A stretch of 64,000 nucleotides of DNA from Cupriavidus basilensis (GTDB taxonomy: Bacteria > Pseudomonadota > Gammaproteobacteria > Burkholderiales > Burkholderiaceae). Made by a program: the position numbers and the translations under genes. Position 1 is the first letter of the stretch; every line of letters begins with the position of its first letter. Of this stretch, positions 7,861 through 15,685 are shown one piece after another. Below the pieces are notes generated by a model. It was given only the letters and a program-made list of their open reading frames with translations. It was not told the origin of the DNA and searched no databases. The stretch spans positions 2,418,001 through 2,482,000 of the forward strand of contig NZ_CP062804.1 of assembly GCF_008801925.2 (NCBI RefSeq), in the 5' to 3' direction.

Positions 7861-7935
7861 CGTAGGCTAGTCATTTCAGATTGTTGCGACTGTTTTTTTT
7901 ATGTACTCTTGGCCGAAATCAGCCAGGAGATAGTC

Positions 7936-8796
7936 TTGAACATCGCAATCATTGGCCTGGGGGAAGTCGGCCGTTGCTACGCCACCGCCCTGGCAAGCCT
8001 GCCGGGCGTGAAGCTCCACCTCTGCGACACCCATCTCTCGCCCGCAGGCAAGGAACTCGCCACCGCCCGGGGCCTTCCCGTCCATGCGGATATCGGCCCC
8101 TGGCTCGCCTCGGCGGACTGGGTCTTGTCCTGCGTATTCGGATCGGCTGCGCTGGCCGTGGCGGGCAACTGCCATGCGCACATGAAAGCAGGCGCAAGCT
8201 ACGCGGACCTGACGACCGCCAGCCCCGAGGACAAACGCAAGGCCGCCGCCGCGGCATCCGCATCCGGGCTCGCGTATGTCGACGTGGCCGTGATGGGCGC
8301 CATCTCGCTGTCGCTGCATCGCACCCCGCTGCTTTGCGCCGGGGCATCCGCCGCCGAATTCTGCAAGCTGGTCAACGCGGCCGGCGGCAAGGCCGAAGCC
8401 GTGGAAGGCGGCGTGGCCGGTGATGCGATCTCGCTGAAGATCCTGCGCAGCGTCTTCACCAAGGGCATGGAGGCCCTGTCCGTGGAACTGCTGATGGCCG
8501 CCGAGAAGCAAGGCGTGCGCGACAAGCTCTATGGCGTGCTGCGCGACATCGATGAAGCGCCGCTGGCCGGCTTTATCGACATGCTGGTCCGCACCCACAC
8601 CATCCACGCCCGGCGCCGCACGCACGAGGTGGTGGAAGCGCAAAAAGAACTCGCAAGCGCCGGGCTTGCCTCACTGGTCCTGCCCGGTGTCGAAGCGCGC
8701 TTCAGGGCCACGGCCACGGCGCTGGATGCGCATCCCATCCAGGACAACCCCACGATCCAGGACGCGCTTGGCTGGCTGCTGTCCAACCAGCCATAG
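7936..8796 (+). CDS. NAD(P)-binding dehydrogenase, 6-phosphogluconate-dehydrogenase-like (DUF1932 C-terminus)
   Basis: A 286-residue beta-hydroxyacid-dehydrogenase-like protein. It opens with the Rossmann motif NIAIIGLGEVGRCYA (GxGxxG) and has an all-helical C-terminal domain like the DUF1932 family of 6PGDH-type enzymes. The conserved helix GDAISLKILRSVFTKGMEAL supplies the expected catalytic-type Lys. The start is decided by the ribosome site: AGGAG at 7925-7929 is six bases ahead of the TTG at 7936, giving the short N-terminus before the Rossmann strand; a TTG at 7909 lacks such a site. It probably oxidises a hydroxy-acid related to the neighbouring aldolase substrate. Confidence 0.82.
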   Translation: MNIAIIGLGEVGRCYATALASLPGVKLHLCDTHLSPAGKELATARGLPVHADIGPWLASADWVLSCVFGSAALAVAGNCHAHMKAGASYADLTTASPEDKRKAAAAASASGLAYVDVAVMGAISLSLHRTPLLCAGASAAEFCKLVNAAGGKAEAVEGGVAGDAISLKILRSVFTKGMEALSVELLMAAEKQGVRDKLYGVLRDIDEAPLAGFIDMLVRTHTIHARRRTHEVVEAQKELASAGLASLVLPGVEARFRATATALDAHPIQDNPTIQDALGWLLSNQP

Positions 8797-8847
8797 CCGG
8801 CCCCCTCGCTGCGCCCGAATCCGCTTTCAAAATAAAAAGGAGACACC

Positions 8848-9828
8848 ATGCACAAACTCGCCCATGCGTTGCTGGCGACGGCCATTGTTTTGCCCGCCAT
8901 CGCGGCCACGCCCGCGCTGGCTTCGGACACCTATCCCGGCAAGCCGATCCGGATGATCGTTGGCTTCCCGCCCGGGGGCTCGGCCGACATCAACGCGCGC
9001 ATCGTCGCGCAGGGCCTCGGCAAGCAGCTGTCCACCTCCGTCGTGCCGGACAACAAGCCCGGCGCCGGTGGCAACATCGCGGCAACGGAAGCCAAGCGCG
9101 CCACGGCCGATGGCTACACCATCTTCTACAGCACCTCCGCCGTGGTGCTGGCCCCGGCGCTGTACCAGAACGTGCAATTCGATACGTTCGCGGATTTCGT
9201 GCCGGTCTCGCTCACCGCCATCGTGCCGCTGGTCCTGGTCACCACGCCAGGCCTGCCGGTGAAGAACGTGCATGAACTGGTGGCCTACGCCAAGGCAAAC
9301 CCCGGCAAGCTGAACTACGCGTCATCTGGTGCCGGCGCCTTGCTCCATCTCGGCGGCGCGCTCTTTGCCAAGGAAACCGGCATCCAGGTCACCCATGTCG
9401 CCTACAAGGGCAGTGCGCCGGCGATCACCGACCTGATCGCGGGCTCGACGCAGTTCATGTTCCTGCCGCTGAGCGACGCCCAGCCGCTGATCAAGGGCGG
9501 CAAGCTGAAAGCCCTGGCCATCACCAGCGCCAAGCGCTCGACGCTGCTGCCGGAGATCCCGACGATCAAGGAAGCGAGCGGGATGAGCGCCCTGGAAATG
9601 GGCGCGTGGCAAGGCATCCTGGTGCCAAAAGGAACGCCGGAGCCCATCGTCAGGCAACTGCGGGAAGCAACCGACAGGACATTGAAAGACGAGGCGGTGC
9701 GCGCCAAGCTGATCGCCCAGGGCTCCGACATCCTCGGCGGCACGCCCCAGCAATACACGGCCTACATGAAGAGCGAGGCCACGCGCTGGGGCCAGATCAT
9801 CAAGGAGTCTGGCGCCAAGGTGGAATAA
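8848..9828 (+). CDS. Bug/TctC-family periplasmic solute-binding protein
   Basis: A 326-residue exported receptor of the tripartite tricarboxylate transporter (Bug) family. A cleavable signal peptide ends near PALAS (about residue 23). The mature protein shows the family run YPGKPIRMIVGFPPGGSADI, the first ligand-binding loop, then KPGAGGNIA and HVAYKGSAPAITDL. Bug proteins bind carboxylates or amides; in these bacteria they are mostly orphan receptors without adjacent TctAB membrane genes, as here. A strong AAGGAG site precedes the ATG. Located 51 bases after the dehydrogenase gene, it is likely co-transcribed and binds the substrate of this cluster. Confidence 0.93.
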   Translation: MHKLAHALLATAIVLPAIAATPALASDTYPGKPIRMIVGFPPGGSADINARIVAQGLGKQLSTSVVPDNKPGAGGNIAATEAKRATADGYTIFYSTSAVVLAPALYQNVQFDTFADFVPVSLTAIVPLVLVTTPGLPVKNVHELVAYAKANPGKLNYASSGAGALLHLGGALFAKETGIQVTHVAYKGSAPAITDLIAGSTQFMFLPLSDAQPLIKGGKLKALAITSAKRSTLLPEIPTIKEASGMSALEMGAWQGILVPKGTPEPIVRQLREATDRTLKDEAVRAKLIAQGSDILGGTPQQYTAYMKSEATRWGQIIKESGAKVE

Positions 9829-9849
9829 GCCTGCCGGGCGGGGATCCGG

Positions 9850-10764
9850 TCAGGGCACGCCGGCCTGCCGCAGATGCTCCCCGAGAAGCCGCGCGGCGGT
9901 TGACAAGGGCACGCCCGAGCGCGTTGCCAGCAGAAGCCGCCGGCTGGCCCAAGCGTCCGACAAGCCGACCATATGCAGCCCCAGCGCCTTGGCCTGGGCG
10001 CGGCACACGGCTTGCGGCAGGACGCCTACGCCAAGGTCGGCCGCAATCATCTGGCACATCGCGTCGAAGCTGCGGACCTGGATGCGAAGCCGAAGCGGCC
10101 GCCCGGCCTGCTCCGCCGCGCGCGAGGTCAGCTCCAGCAACGCACTGCCGCGATTGAGCCCGACCATGTCGTACTCCAGGCAGCTCGCGAAATCGACGCG
10201 CCGCTTGCGCGCAAGGGGATGGCGGCGCGAGCACAGCAGCACCAGCGTGTCGGTCTGGAAATCGCTGATGTCCAGGCCATCCGTGGGCGTGCCTTCCGAT
10301 AACACGCCGATATCCGCCAGGCCGTCCACCAGCGCGCGGGCGATATCGCCGCTGAGTTGCTCCTCGACTTCCACATGAACCCCCGCATGCTGCGCCAGGA
10401 AGGTGGCAAGCCTGGCAGGCAGGAACTCCGTCAGGGCGGACATATTGGCCCACAGCCGCACATGGCCCAGCAAGCCGCGTGAATGGTCCTGCAGCTCCGC
10501 GCTGAAGCGCTCGAAGCCCTGGAACAGGCGCATGGCATGCTGCATGGCCATATGGCCCACGGGCGTGAGCGTCACCCCCTTGGACGTGCGCTCCAGCAAC
10601 TGGAAGCCCGTGGTTTCCTCGAAATCCGACAAGCGCCGGCTGGCCGCCGACAGGGCCAGGTGGCAGGCGGCCGCGCCTTGCGTGATGCTGCCGGTCTGCA
10701 CGACCGCGCAGAACAGGCGCAGCGTCACGAAATCTACTCGGGCGGGATTGAGAGGCCAGGTCAT
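9850..10764 (-). CDS. LysR-family transcriptional regulator
   Basis: The 304-residue product has a LysR winged helix at about residues 10-70 (LRLFCAVVQTGSITQGAAAC, then ASRRLSDFEETTGFQLLERT) and a typical effector domain. It is convergent with the Bug receptor gene and divergent from the HMG-CoA-lyase-like gene at 10966, with a dyad in the shared control region, so the lyase gene is its probable target. The effector is unknown. Confidence 0.9.
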   Translation of the reverse strand: MTWPLNPARVDFVTLRLFCAVVQTGSITQGAAACHLALSAASRRLSDFEETTGFQLLERTSKGVTLTPVGHMAMQHAMRLFQGFERFSAELQDHSRGLLGHVRLWANMSALTEFLPARLATFLAQHAGVHVEVEEQLSGDIARALVDGLADIGVLSEGTPTDGLDISDFQTDTLVLLCSRRHPLARKRRVDFASCLEYDMVGLNRGSALLELTSRAAEQAGRPLRLRIQVRSFDAMCQMIAADLGVGVLPQAVCRAQAKALGLHMVGLSDAWASRRLLLATRSGVPLSTAARLLGEHLRQAGVP

Positions 10765-10785
10765 TGGCGCATTCTAGCCCGGGTC

Positions 10786-10802
10786 CTTCGCGTTTTGCGA
10801 AG
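10786..10802. promoter_or_regulatory. Candidate LysR operator
   Basis: CTTCGC-GTTTT-GCGAAG is a perfect 6-bp inverted repeat with a 5-base spacer, 22 bases upstream of the LysR start and about 165 bases before the divergent lyase gene. Its geometry includes the T-N11-A pattern of LysR sites. The function is inferred. Confidence 0.45.
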
Positions 10803-10965
10803 CCGGATTGTGGAGATCGCAATTCCGCCAGCGGCGCCGCACCCATAGAGTGGCGGGGACGGCCCGAGCCAAGACGACGGCACCACGGCTTGGCGAACAC
10901 AAGCCGGATCAAGCCGCCGGTGGCCGGCCGGCGCGTCATCCGCAACCCGCAAAAGGAGTGCAAGC

Positions 10966-11928
10966 ATGCATCACGGCCAAGGCATCCGCCTGCAGTTCAA
11001 TGAAGTGGCGACCCGCGACGGTTTCCAGATGGAGTGCGATTTCATCGAGACGGATGACAAGGTCGCCCTGCTCGACGCGCTGGGCGGCCTGGGCTTCGCC
11101 AAGATCGAAGTCACGTCGTTCACGTCGCTTAAGGCCATCCCGGCGCTCAAGGATGCCGAGGCGGTCATGCAGCGTATCCGGCGCGCGCCCGGCGTGGTGT
11201 ACACCGCGCTGGTGCCGAACGTGCGCGGTGCAGAGCGCGCGCTGGAGTCCGCCACCGACGAGTTCAACCTCGTCATGTCGGTGAGCGCGACCCACAACCT
11301 GGCCAACCTGCGCATGACGCAAGCGCAATCGTTGAGCCAGCTGCAGGACGTGATCGCGCTCGCCACGCAACGCGGCGTGCCGGTGAACGTCTCGCTGTCC
11401 TGCGTATTCGGCTGCCCGATGGAAGGCGAGATCGCGGCCGAAGCTGTGCTTGGATGGGTCGCTCGCTTTGCCAGCCTGGGCGTGCACGGCATCACGCTAT
11501 GCGACACCACCGGCATGGCGTACCCCAACCAGGTACAGGCCCTGTGCGAGGCCGCGCAGGCACGCTTTCCCAGGCTCGAATTCACTGCCCATTTCCACAA
11601 CACGCGTGGCATGGGCCTGGTCAATGCAGTGGCCGCCGTGCAAGCCGGCATCCGCCGCTTCGACACGTCGCTTGGGGGCATCGGCGGCTGCCCCTACGCG
11701 CCCGGCGCCACCGGCAACGTCGCCACCGAAGACATGGTGCATCTGTTCGACTGCATGGGCTATGACACCGGCATGGACTTGCCCGGCTTGCTCGGCGCTG
11801 CCGCCACCCTGCGCCAGCTGCTCAAGCACGACCTGCCCGCGCAGGTTTCGCAGGCCGGGCCGCGCCTGACGCGTCACGCCCCGCCGGCGGATTTCGCGGA
11901 TATTCGCCGGCGTGCTCTTGCGCGCTGA
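10966..11928 (+). CDS. Hydroxymethylglutaryl-CoA lyase-like enzyme
   Basis: A 320-residue TIM-barrel lyase of the HMGL-like family. Key marks are NEVATRDGFQ near the N-terminus (catalytic Arg-Asp pair), the metal-binding HFHNTRG, and the loop GIGGCPYAPGATGNVATED, whose cysteine is the active-site residue of HMG-CoA lyases. Such enzymes split 3-hydroxy-3-methylglutaryl-CoA or similar esters to acetyl-CoA or pyruvate. The start follows AAGGAG. It is divergent from a LysR gene. Its last 18 codons lie inside a segment that is duplicated at 13616-13806. Confidence 0.88.
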   Translation: MHHGQGIRLQFNEVATRDGFQMECDFIETDDKVALLDALGGLGFAKIEVTSFTSLKAIPALKDAEAVMQRIRRAPGVVYTALVPNVRGAERALESATDEFNLVMSVSATHNLANLRMTQAQSLSQLQDVIALATQRGVPVNVSLSCVFGCPMEGEIAAEAVLGWVARFASLGVHGITLCDTTGMAYPNQVQALCEAAQARFPRLEFTAHFHNTRGMGLVNAVAAVQAGIRRFDTSLGGIGGCPYAPGATGNVATEDMVHLFDCMGYDTGMDLPGLLGAAATLRQLLKHDLPAQVSQAGPRLTRHAPPADFADIRRRALAR

Positions 11929-12026
11929 GCCTGGCCGGGATTTTGACGTCCAGCCCGTCCTGCAGCACCCGGTAATGCGCTTGCACTCCGCGACCGCTGA
12001 TGGTGGGTCGTGTGGCCGGAACATGA
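11866..12026. repeat. Imperfect direct repeat, copy 1 (brackets MerR/MBL pair)
   Basis: This segment covers the last codons of the lyase gene and about 100 bases after it. It matches copy 2 at 13616-13806 over its whole length with substitutions and one gap of roughly 30 bases; shared blocks include CGCCCCGCCGGCGG, GCGCTGAGCCTG and CGACCGCTGATGG. The copies flank the MerR and metallo-hydrolase genes in direct orientation. Confidence 0.75.
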
Positions 12027-12082
12027 GAACCATCGAGAAGTGCATCGCGAGAGTCGAGGAGAACGCGCCTTGTCCGACGGTG

Positions 12083-12532
12083 TCATCGCTTGCCGGGGCG
12101 CGGTGAGATTCTCTTGTCCGTATGCAACTTGTCCTGATGGATCACGGGAACTTTAGTCGCGGATGCCATGGTGACCGGAGCGCCCGGAGGACAAGATAAG
12201 GCGTTGGCCGTTGCGACCAACTCCTTTCTCAAGGACTGAAGCGCCTTGATATGGGCATCGATTTGTCCGATCTTGGCGCTCAAGCGTTGCTCTATCTCGG
12301 CCCGGCCAAACCTGCCGTCAATCAGTTGCGGGATGATTTCCCGAATCTCGGCAAGCGAGAACCCGAGCGTTTGCGCGCTACGGATGAATTGAATGTGCCG
12401 AACGGCCTGGGTGTCGTATGAACGATAGCCATTGCCCAGCCTAGCGGGCGGCGCCAACAGTCCCACCTTTTCGTAGTGACGCAGGGTATCTGTAGTCGTG
12501 CCAACTGCCTTCGCCAACTCGCTGATGTTCAC
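12083..12532 (-). CDS. MerR-family transcriptional regulator
   Basis: The 149-residue protein has the MerR winged helix at residues 1-70 (MNISELAKAVGTTTDTLRHYEKVGLL, with the typical YEKVGLL and NGYRSYD elements), a dimerisation coiled coil at about 75-115 and a short tail. The paired cysteines of metal-sensing MerR proteins are missing; only one Cys is visible near residue 114. It is divergent from the metallo-hydrolase gene at 12654 and the intergenic dyad fits MerR-type activation of that gene by promoter untwisting. The inducer is unknown. Confidence 0.9.
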   Translation of the reverse strand: MNISELAKAVGTTTDTLRHYEKVGLLAPPARLGNGYRSYDTQAVRHIQFIRSAQTLGFSLAEIREIIPQLIDGRFGRAEIEQRLSAKIGQIDAHIKALQSLRKELVATANALSCPPGAPVTMASATKVPVIHQDKLHTDKRISPRPGKR

Positions 12533-12569
12533 CTGTGACCCCCGTCAAACGCGACGTCCCTGATTTGTC

Positions 12570-12599
12570 TTGACCTTGGAGTCTACACCAAGGTTTAAG
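12570..12599 (+). promoter_or_regulatory. MerR-type promoter and operator
   Basis: A -35-like TTGACC (12570-12575) and a -10-like TTTAAG (12594-12599) are separated by 18 bases, at the long end for sigma-70 promoters. A perfect dyad, ACCTTGG at 12573-12579 and CCAAGGT at 12588-12594, is centred between them. This is the standard arrangement of MerR-family operators, where the regulator realigns an over-spaced promoter. It faces the metallo-hydrolase gene. Confidence 0.75.
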
Positions 12600-12653
12600 G
12601 TGCGCGTGGGATGCACTCCGCAGCATCCCGGAACCATCGACAAAGGTGACGCC

Positions 12654-13619
12654 ATGTTTCGTATGCTTGTTCTTCTACTGCTGTCTGCTATTGCCATGCC
12701 TGCTATCGCCGACAATGGCTCGGCACCAGGCAGCCCATCGACTTCGGGCCAACCCAAGGTAGCTTTTGCGATCATCAGAACCGCGGAGCTATCCGTTACC
12801 GAGGCCTTGGTCTACTCCGGCGGGAGCTTCGCGCGCAAGGTGAGCAATAACTTCTCCGCGTTCCTGGTGAAACACGGCACTGACACGCTGCTGTTTGACG
12901 CAGGGCTGGGCTCGAAGGTGGCCGATCAATATCGGCAAGATATGCCTTGGTGGCAAAGCCTGTTTTTCAAGTACGAGAATCCGGTGGCCCCGGTGATCGA
13001 CCAGCTATTGCGCGCCGGCATGGCACCCGTGCAAACGATTATCCTGAGCCACAGTCACTGGGATCATGCCAGCGGCATTAGCGACTTCCCGAATGCCACG
13101 GTGCTGGTGCATCCCGCGGAGCTGTCGGTGATCAGGCGCCCTACCGCTGGCGTCGGCGGCAGCTGGCCCTCGCAAGTCAGCGCGCAATCGATCAAATGGA
13201 AAAGCTTGGCATTCGAACCGGTGTCATACAAAGGGTTCGCGAACAGCCTGGATCTCTATGGAGACGGCACGGTCGTGCTCGTTCCTCTTCTCGGTCATAC
13301 CCCCGGTTCGATCGGCATGTTCATCGCTGTCGACTCCGGTGCACAGTACTTCCTGGTGGGCGATGCAGTCTGGAATGCGAAGGCATTGAAGCTTGGCAGC
13401 CCGAAGTTCTGGGCAGCACGTTGGTTGGTGGATGGCGACATTGAACAAACCCAGGACGCGGTGGATCAGATTCGCGCGCTGGCGGGCAGGCATCCGGATA
13501 TTGTCGTGGTTCCGGCGCACGATGGGCCGGTACAGACGTCACTGGGATACTTCCCAGCCTGGGTGGAATGGGGTGACGTTCAGGCCGGCGCCTTCCCCAT
13601 GCCGTGCAGACTCTCCTGA
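12654..13619 (+). CDS. Exported metallo-beta-lactamase-fold hydrolase
   Basis: A 321-residue MBL-fold enzyme with a signal peptide (MFRMLVLLLLSAIAMPAIAD, cleavage near residue 19). The zinc motif HxHxDH appears as LSHSHWDHASG near residue 130, with later ligands in LLGHTPGS and VPAHDGPV. The overall layout resembles the lactonase-like branch that includes N-acyl-homoserine-lactone lactonases, but the substrate is not determined. The ATG at 12654 follows AAAGGTGA; the longer frame from 12570 would overlap the promoter. It is controlled by the divergent MerR gene and lies between two copies of a direct repeat. Confidence 0.85.
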   Translation: MFRMLVLLLLSAIAMPAIADNGSAPGSPSTSGQPKVAFAIIRTAELSVTEALVYSGGSFARKVSNNFSAFLVKHGTDTLLFDAGLGSKVADQYRQDMPWWQSLFFKYENPVAPVIDQLLRAGMAPVQTIILSHSHWDHASGISDFPNATVLVHPAELSVIRRPTAGVGGSWPSQVSAQSIKWKSLAFEPVSYKGFANSLDLYGDGTVVLVPLLGHTPGSIGMFIAVDSGAQYFLVGDAVWNAKALKLGSPKFWAARWLVDGDIEQTQDAVDQIRALAGRHPDIVVVPAHDGPVQTSLGYFPAWVEWGDVQAGAFPMPCRLS

Positions 13620-13806
13620 CGCGGCACGCCCCGCCGGCGGACTTCGAGCACATTCGCCAGCGTGCGCTTGCGCGCTGAGCCTGCGCGGGATATTGACGCC
13701 CAGCCGGGCCTGCTGCATGATCCGCAGATGCACTTCCCGGCTCTCCACACCTCGACCACTATCACTACCACGACCGCTGATGGCGGGTCGTGTGGTCGGA
13801 CCATGA
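13616..13806. repeat. Imperfect direct repeat, copy 2
   Basis: Copy 2 starts at the stop codon of the metallo-hydrolase. Read in the right frame it still encodes RHAPPADFEHIRQRALAR followed by a stop, a variant of the C-terminus of the lyase gene at 10966-11928, so it is a relic of that gene's 3' end plus downstream DNA. No start codon or upstream body remains. Confidence 0.7.
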
Positions 13807-13837
13807 GCCAGGAATAAGCCGCTCAAGTCTTCACCCC

Positions 13838-13868
13838 AAGGCCCCGCCAGCGATGGACGGGGCCTTTT
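13838..13868 (+). terminator. Rho-independent terminator
   Basis: AAGGCCCCG (13838-13846) and CGGGGCCTT (13858-13866) form a perfect 9-bp stem with an 11-base loop, followed by a short T run. It ends transcription coming from the metallo-hydrolase or lyase side and separates it from the isochorismatase-like gene. Confidence 0.7.
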
Positions 13869-13906
13869 GGTTTCTGCGCCCGCGCTGGCATCACAGGAGA
13901 AACACC

Positions 13907-14467
13907 ATGCCAAGCAGTGCAAGCGCCGGACGTTCCGCCCTGTTGATCATCGACATGCAGGTCGGCATGTTCAACGGTCCGCAGAAGCCCTATGAAGGGC
14001 AGCGCGTCCTCGCCACCATCAACACGCTCATCGCGAAAGCCCGCGAAGCGGGCGCGCCCATTTTTGCCGTGCGCCACACCGGCCCGCTGGGATCTCCACT
14101 GGAGCCCGGCAGCGCGCTGTCGCAACTGCTTCCCGAGCTTGCGGTGGATGCCGTGACGGACACGGTGTTCGATAAAGCCCGGCCCAGCTGCTTTGCCGGA
14201 ACCGGGCTGGCAGGCTGGCTGGCGGATGCCGGCGTTGCCGAACTGGTCATCGCCGGCATGAAGACGGAGTACTGCGTCGACACGACTTGCCGTGCCGCCG
14301 CGGAGCTAGGCTTCAGGCCGGTGCTGGTCGCGGACGGACATACCTGCATGGACACGCCGGTGCTGCCGGCGCAGGCCATCATCGCGCATCACAACCGGAC
14401 GTTGAGCGGGCCGTTCGTGCAACTGGTGAGCGCGGCGGACTGCCTGTTCGTACAACAATCAGCATAA
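13907..14467 (+). CDS. Isochorismatase-like cysteine hydrolase
   Basis: A 186-residue single-domain protein of the isochorismatase-like superfamily. The catalytic triad is visible: Asp16 in LIIDMQ, Lys90 in TVFDKARPS and Cys123 in MKTEYCVDTT. Enzymes of this type hydrolyse amides such as nicotinamide, carbamoyl compounds or N-substituted acids. The ATG at 13907 follows AGGAG at the right distance; the open frame extends upstream through the terminator but has no other likely start. It stands alone between a terminator and the RpiR control region. The substrate is unknown. Confidence 0.85.
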   Translation: MPSSASAGRSALLIIDMQVGMFNGPQKPYEGQRVLATINTLIAKAREAGAPIFAVRHTGPLGSPLEPGSALSQLLPELAVDAVTDTVFDKARPSCFAGTGLAGWLADAGVAELVIAGMKTEYCVDTTCRAAAELGFRPVLVADGHTCMDTPVLPAQAIIAHHNRTLSGPFVQLVSAADCLFVQQSA

Positions 14468-14566
14468 CAATCAACGCCGCGTCGATAGCCTCGAGATGCG
14501 TTCGTCCGGTGTTCGTGGATGGCGACAAGGTCGTCGTGCGCTGTCCGAGGCGGTCCGCGGCGGCAC

Positions 14567-14586
14567 TTTGTAACGTACGCTACAAA
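14567..14586. promoter_or_regulatory. Near-perfect 20-bp palindrome
   Basis: TTTGTA-ACGTACGC-TACAAA is symmetrical except for one base pair and centres on CGTACG. It lies about 100 bases after the isochorismatase-like gene and 200 before the RpiR gene. It could be an operator or a weak terminator stem; the AAAAAAT run after it favours neither. Confidence 0.35.
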
Positions 14587-14715
14587 AAATCTGAAGGCTG
14601 AGCCGGGTGCTGCACTGACAAACAAATACGCTCAGCGTCCATCAGGCGAAACCGAGGGTTTCTACGCGGTCTTGCCGAGCTACCCAAATGATATTCTCGC
14701 CTTTGTTTTACGTTC

Positions 14716-14731
14716 TGTAATATCTATTACA
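14716..14731. promoter_or_regulatory. Candidate RpiR operator
   Basis: TGTAATATCTATTACA is a perfect 6-bp inverted repeat with a 4-base spacer, 52 bases before the RpiR start. It closely resembles sites bound by RpiR-family regulators such as HexR (TGTAAT...ATTACA). Autoregulation and control of the downstream gamma-glutamyltransferase gene are the likely uses. The rest of the 316-base gap 14468-14783 shows no gene. Confidence 0.6.
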
Positions 14732-14783
14732 TCATGCTGCCGCACCGCATAGTGGCCCGGCAGTCCCTTTTTCGGAGAGCAGG

Positions 14784-15656
14784 TTGGCCAGGTTATCAAT
14801 CAGGGAAATGCTGGCAGACCAGGGCGCCGGCTTCACCGCGGCGGAGCTGAAGGTAGTGGAAACGCTGCTCGCCAGCTACCCGAGTGCCGCGCTGACCTCC
14901 ATCTCCAACCTCGCGGGACAAGCCGGGGTCAGCGATCCCACTGTGTACCGGATGGTCGTGAAGCTGGGATTCGACGGCTACCCGTCATTTCAGCGAGCGC
15001 TGCTGGCGGAGGTCGACGAGGCAATGAATTCGCCGCTGTCCCGGCTCGGCGCACCGGGCGACGCAGCACTCGGAGAAGACTTCCAGAAGGGGGCGCTGGC
15101 AAGCCTGGCGATATCGGTCGAGCGCGTGGCGCAGCACGCTTCGCCGGAGGACTTCAACATCGCCGTCGAGTTGCTTGGCAATGCGCGGTCCGCCGTGTTC
15201 TGCACCGGCGGACGATCGAGCTTGTTCCTCGCCTCGCGGCTCGCGTCGCACCTGACGCATATCCGGCCCAAGGTCCGCCTCGTCGAGCCTGCCCTGGAGC
15301 GGGCGAACGAGGTACTGGTCGACATCGGGCCAGACGATGCGCTGGTCGTTTTCGATTACCGCCGCTATCAGAAAAGCGTCATCGACTTTGCCGCCGCGGC
15401 GCATCGCCAGGGCGCAAGGATCATCCTGTTTACCGACGAGTGGAAGTCGCCGATTGCCGGCTTCGCCACGGCCACGCTAAGCAGTTTTGTGCAGACCGGC
15501 TCGCCGTTTGATACCAAGGTACCCGCGCTGGCGCAATGCGAGACCTTAATTGCCGCGCTCATCGCCCGCTTTCCCGAGGAGGCAAGGCGCCGGCTCGAAG
15601 CCATCGAGGCCGTACGCAGCTCTGCCACCCCCGAGGGGGCAAGCATCGATTTCTAG
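14784..15656 (+). CDS. RpiR-family transcriptional regulator (HTH plus SIS domain)
   Basis: The 290-residue product has an N-terminal RpiR helix-turn-helix (about residues 5-75; AELKVVETLLASYPSAALTSI, then AGVSDPTVYRMVVKLGFDGY) and a SIS sugar-phosphate-binding domain at about 125-255. The start is TTG at 14784, chosen because GGAGAG at 14774-14779 sits right before it; the ATG eight codons later lacks a site. SIS domains sense phosphosugars in most relatives. It is 29 bases before the gamma-glutamyltransferase gene and probably regulates it, an unusual partner for this family. Confidence 0.88.
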   Translation: MARLSIREMLADQGAGFTAAELKVVETLLASYPSAALTSISNLAGQAGVSDPTVYRMVVKLGFDGYPSFQRALLAEVDEAMNSPLSRLGAPGDAALGEDFQKGALASLAISVERVAQHASPEDFNIAVELLGNARSAVFCTGGRSSLFLASRLASHLTHIRPKVRLVEPALERANEVLVDIGPDDALVVFDYRRYQKSVIDFAAAAHRQGARIILFTDEWKSPIAGFATATLSSFVQTGSPFDTKVPALAQCETLIAALIARFPEEARRRLEAIEAVRSSATPEGASIDF

Positions 15657-15685
15657 AATGCCTTTCCTTTCAGGAGAAAAATGAA

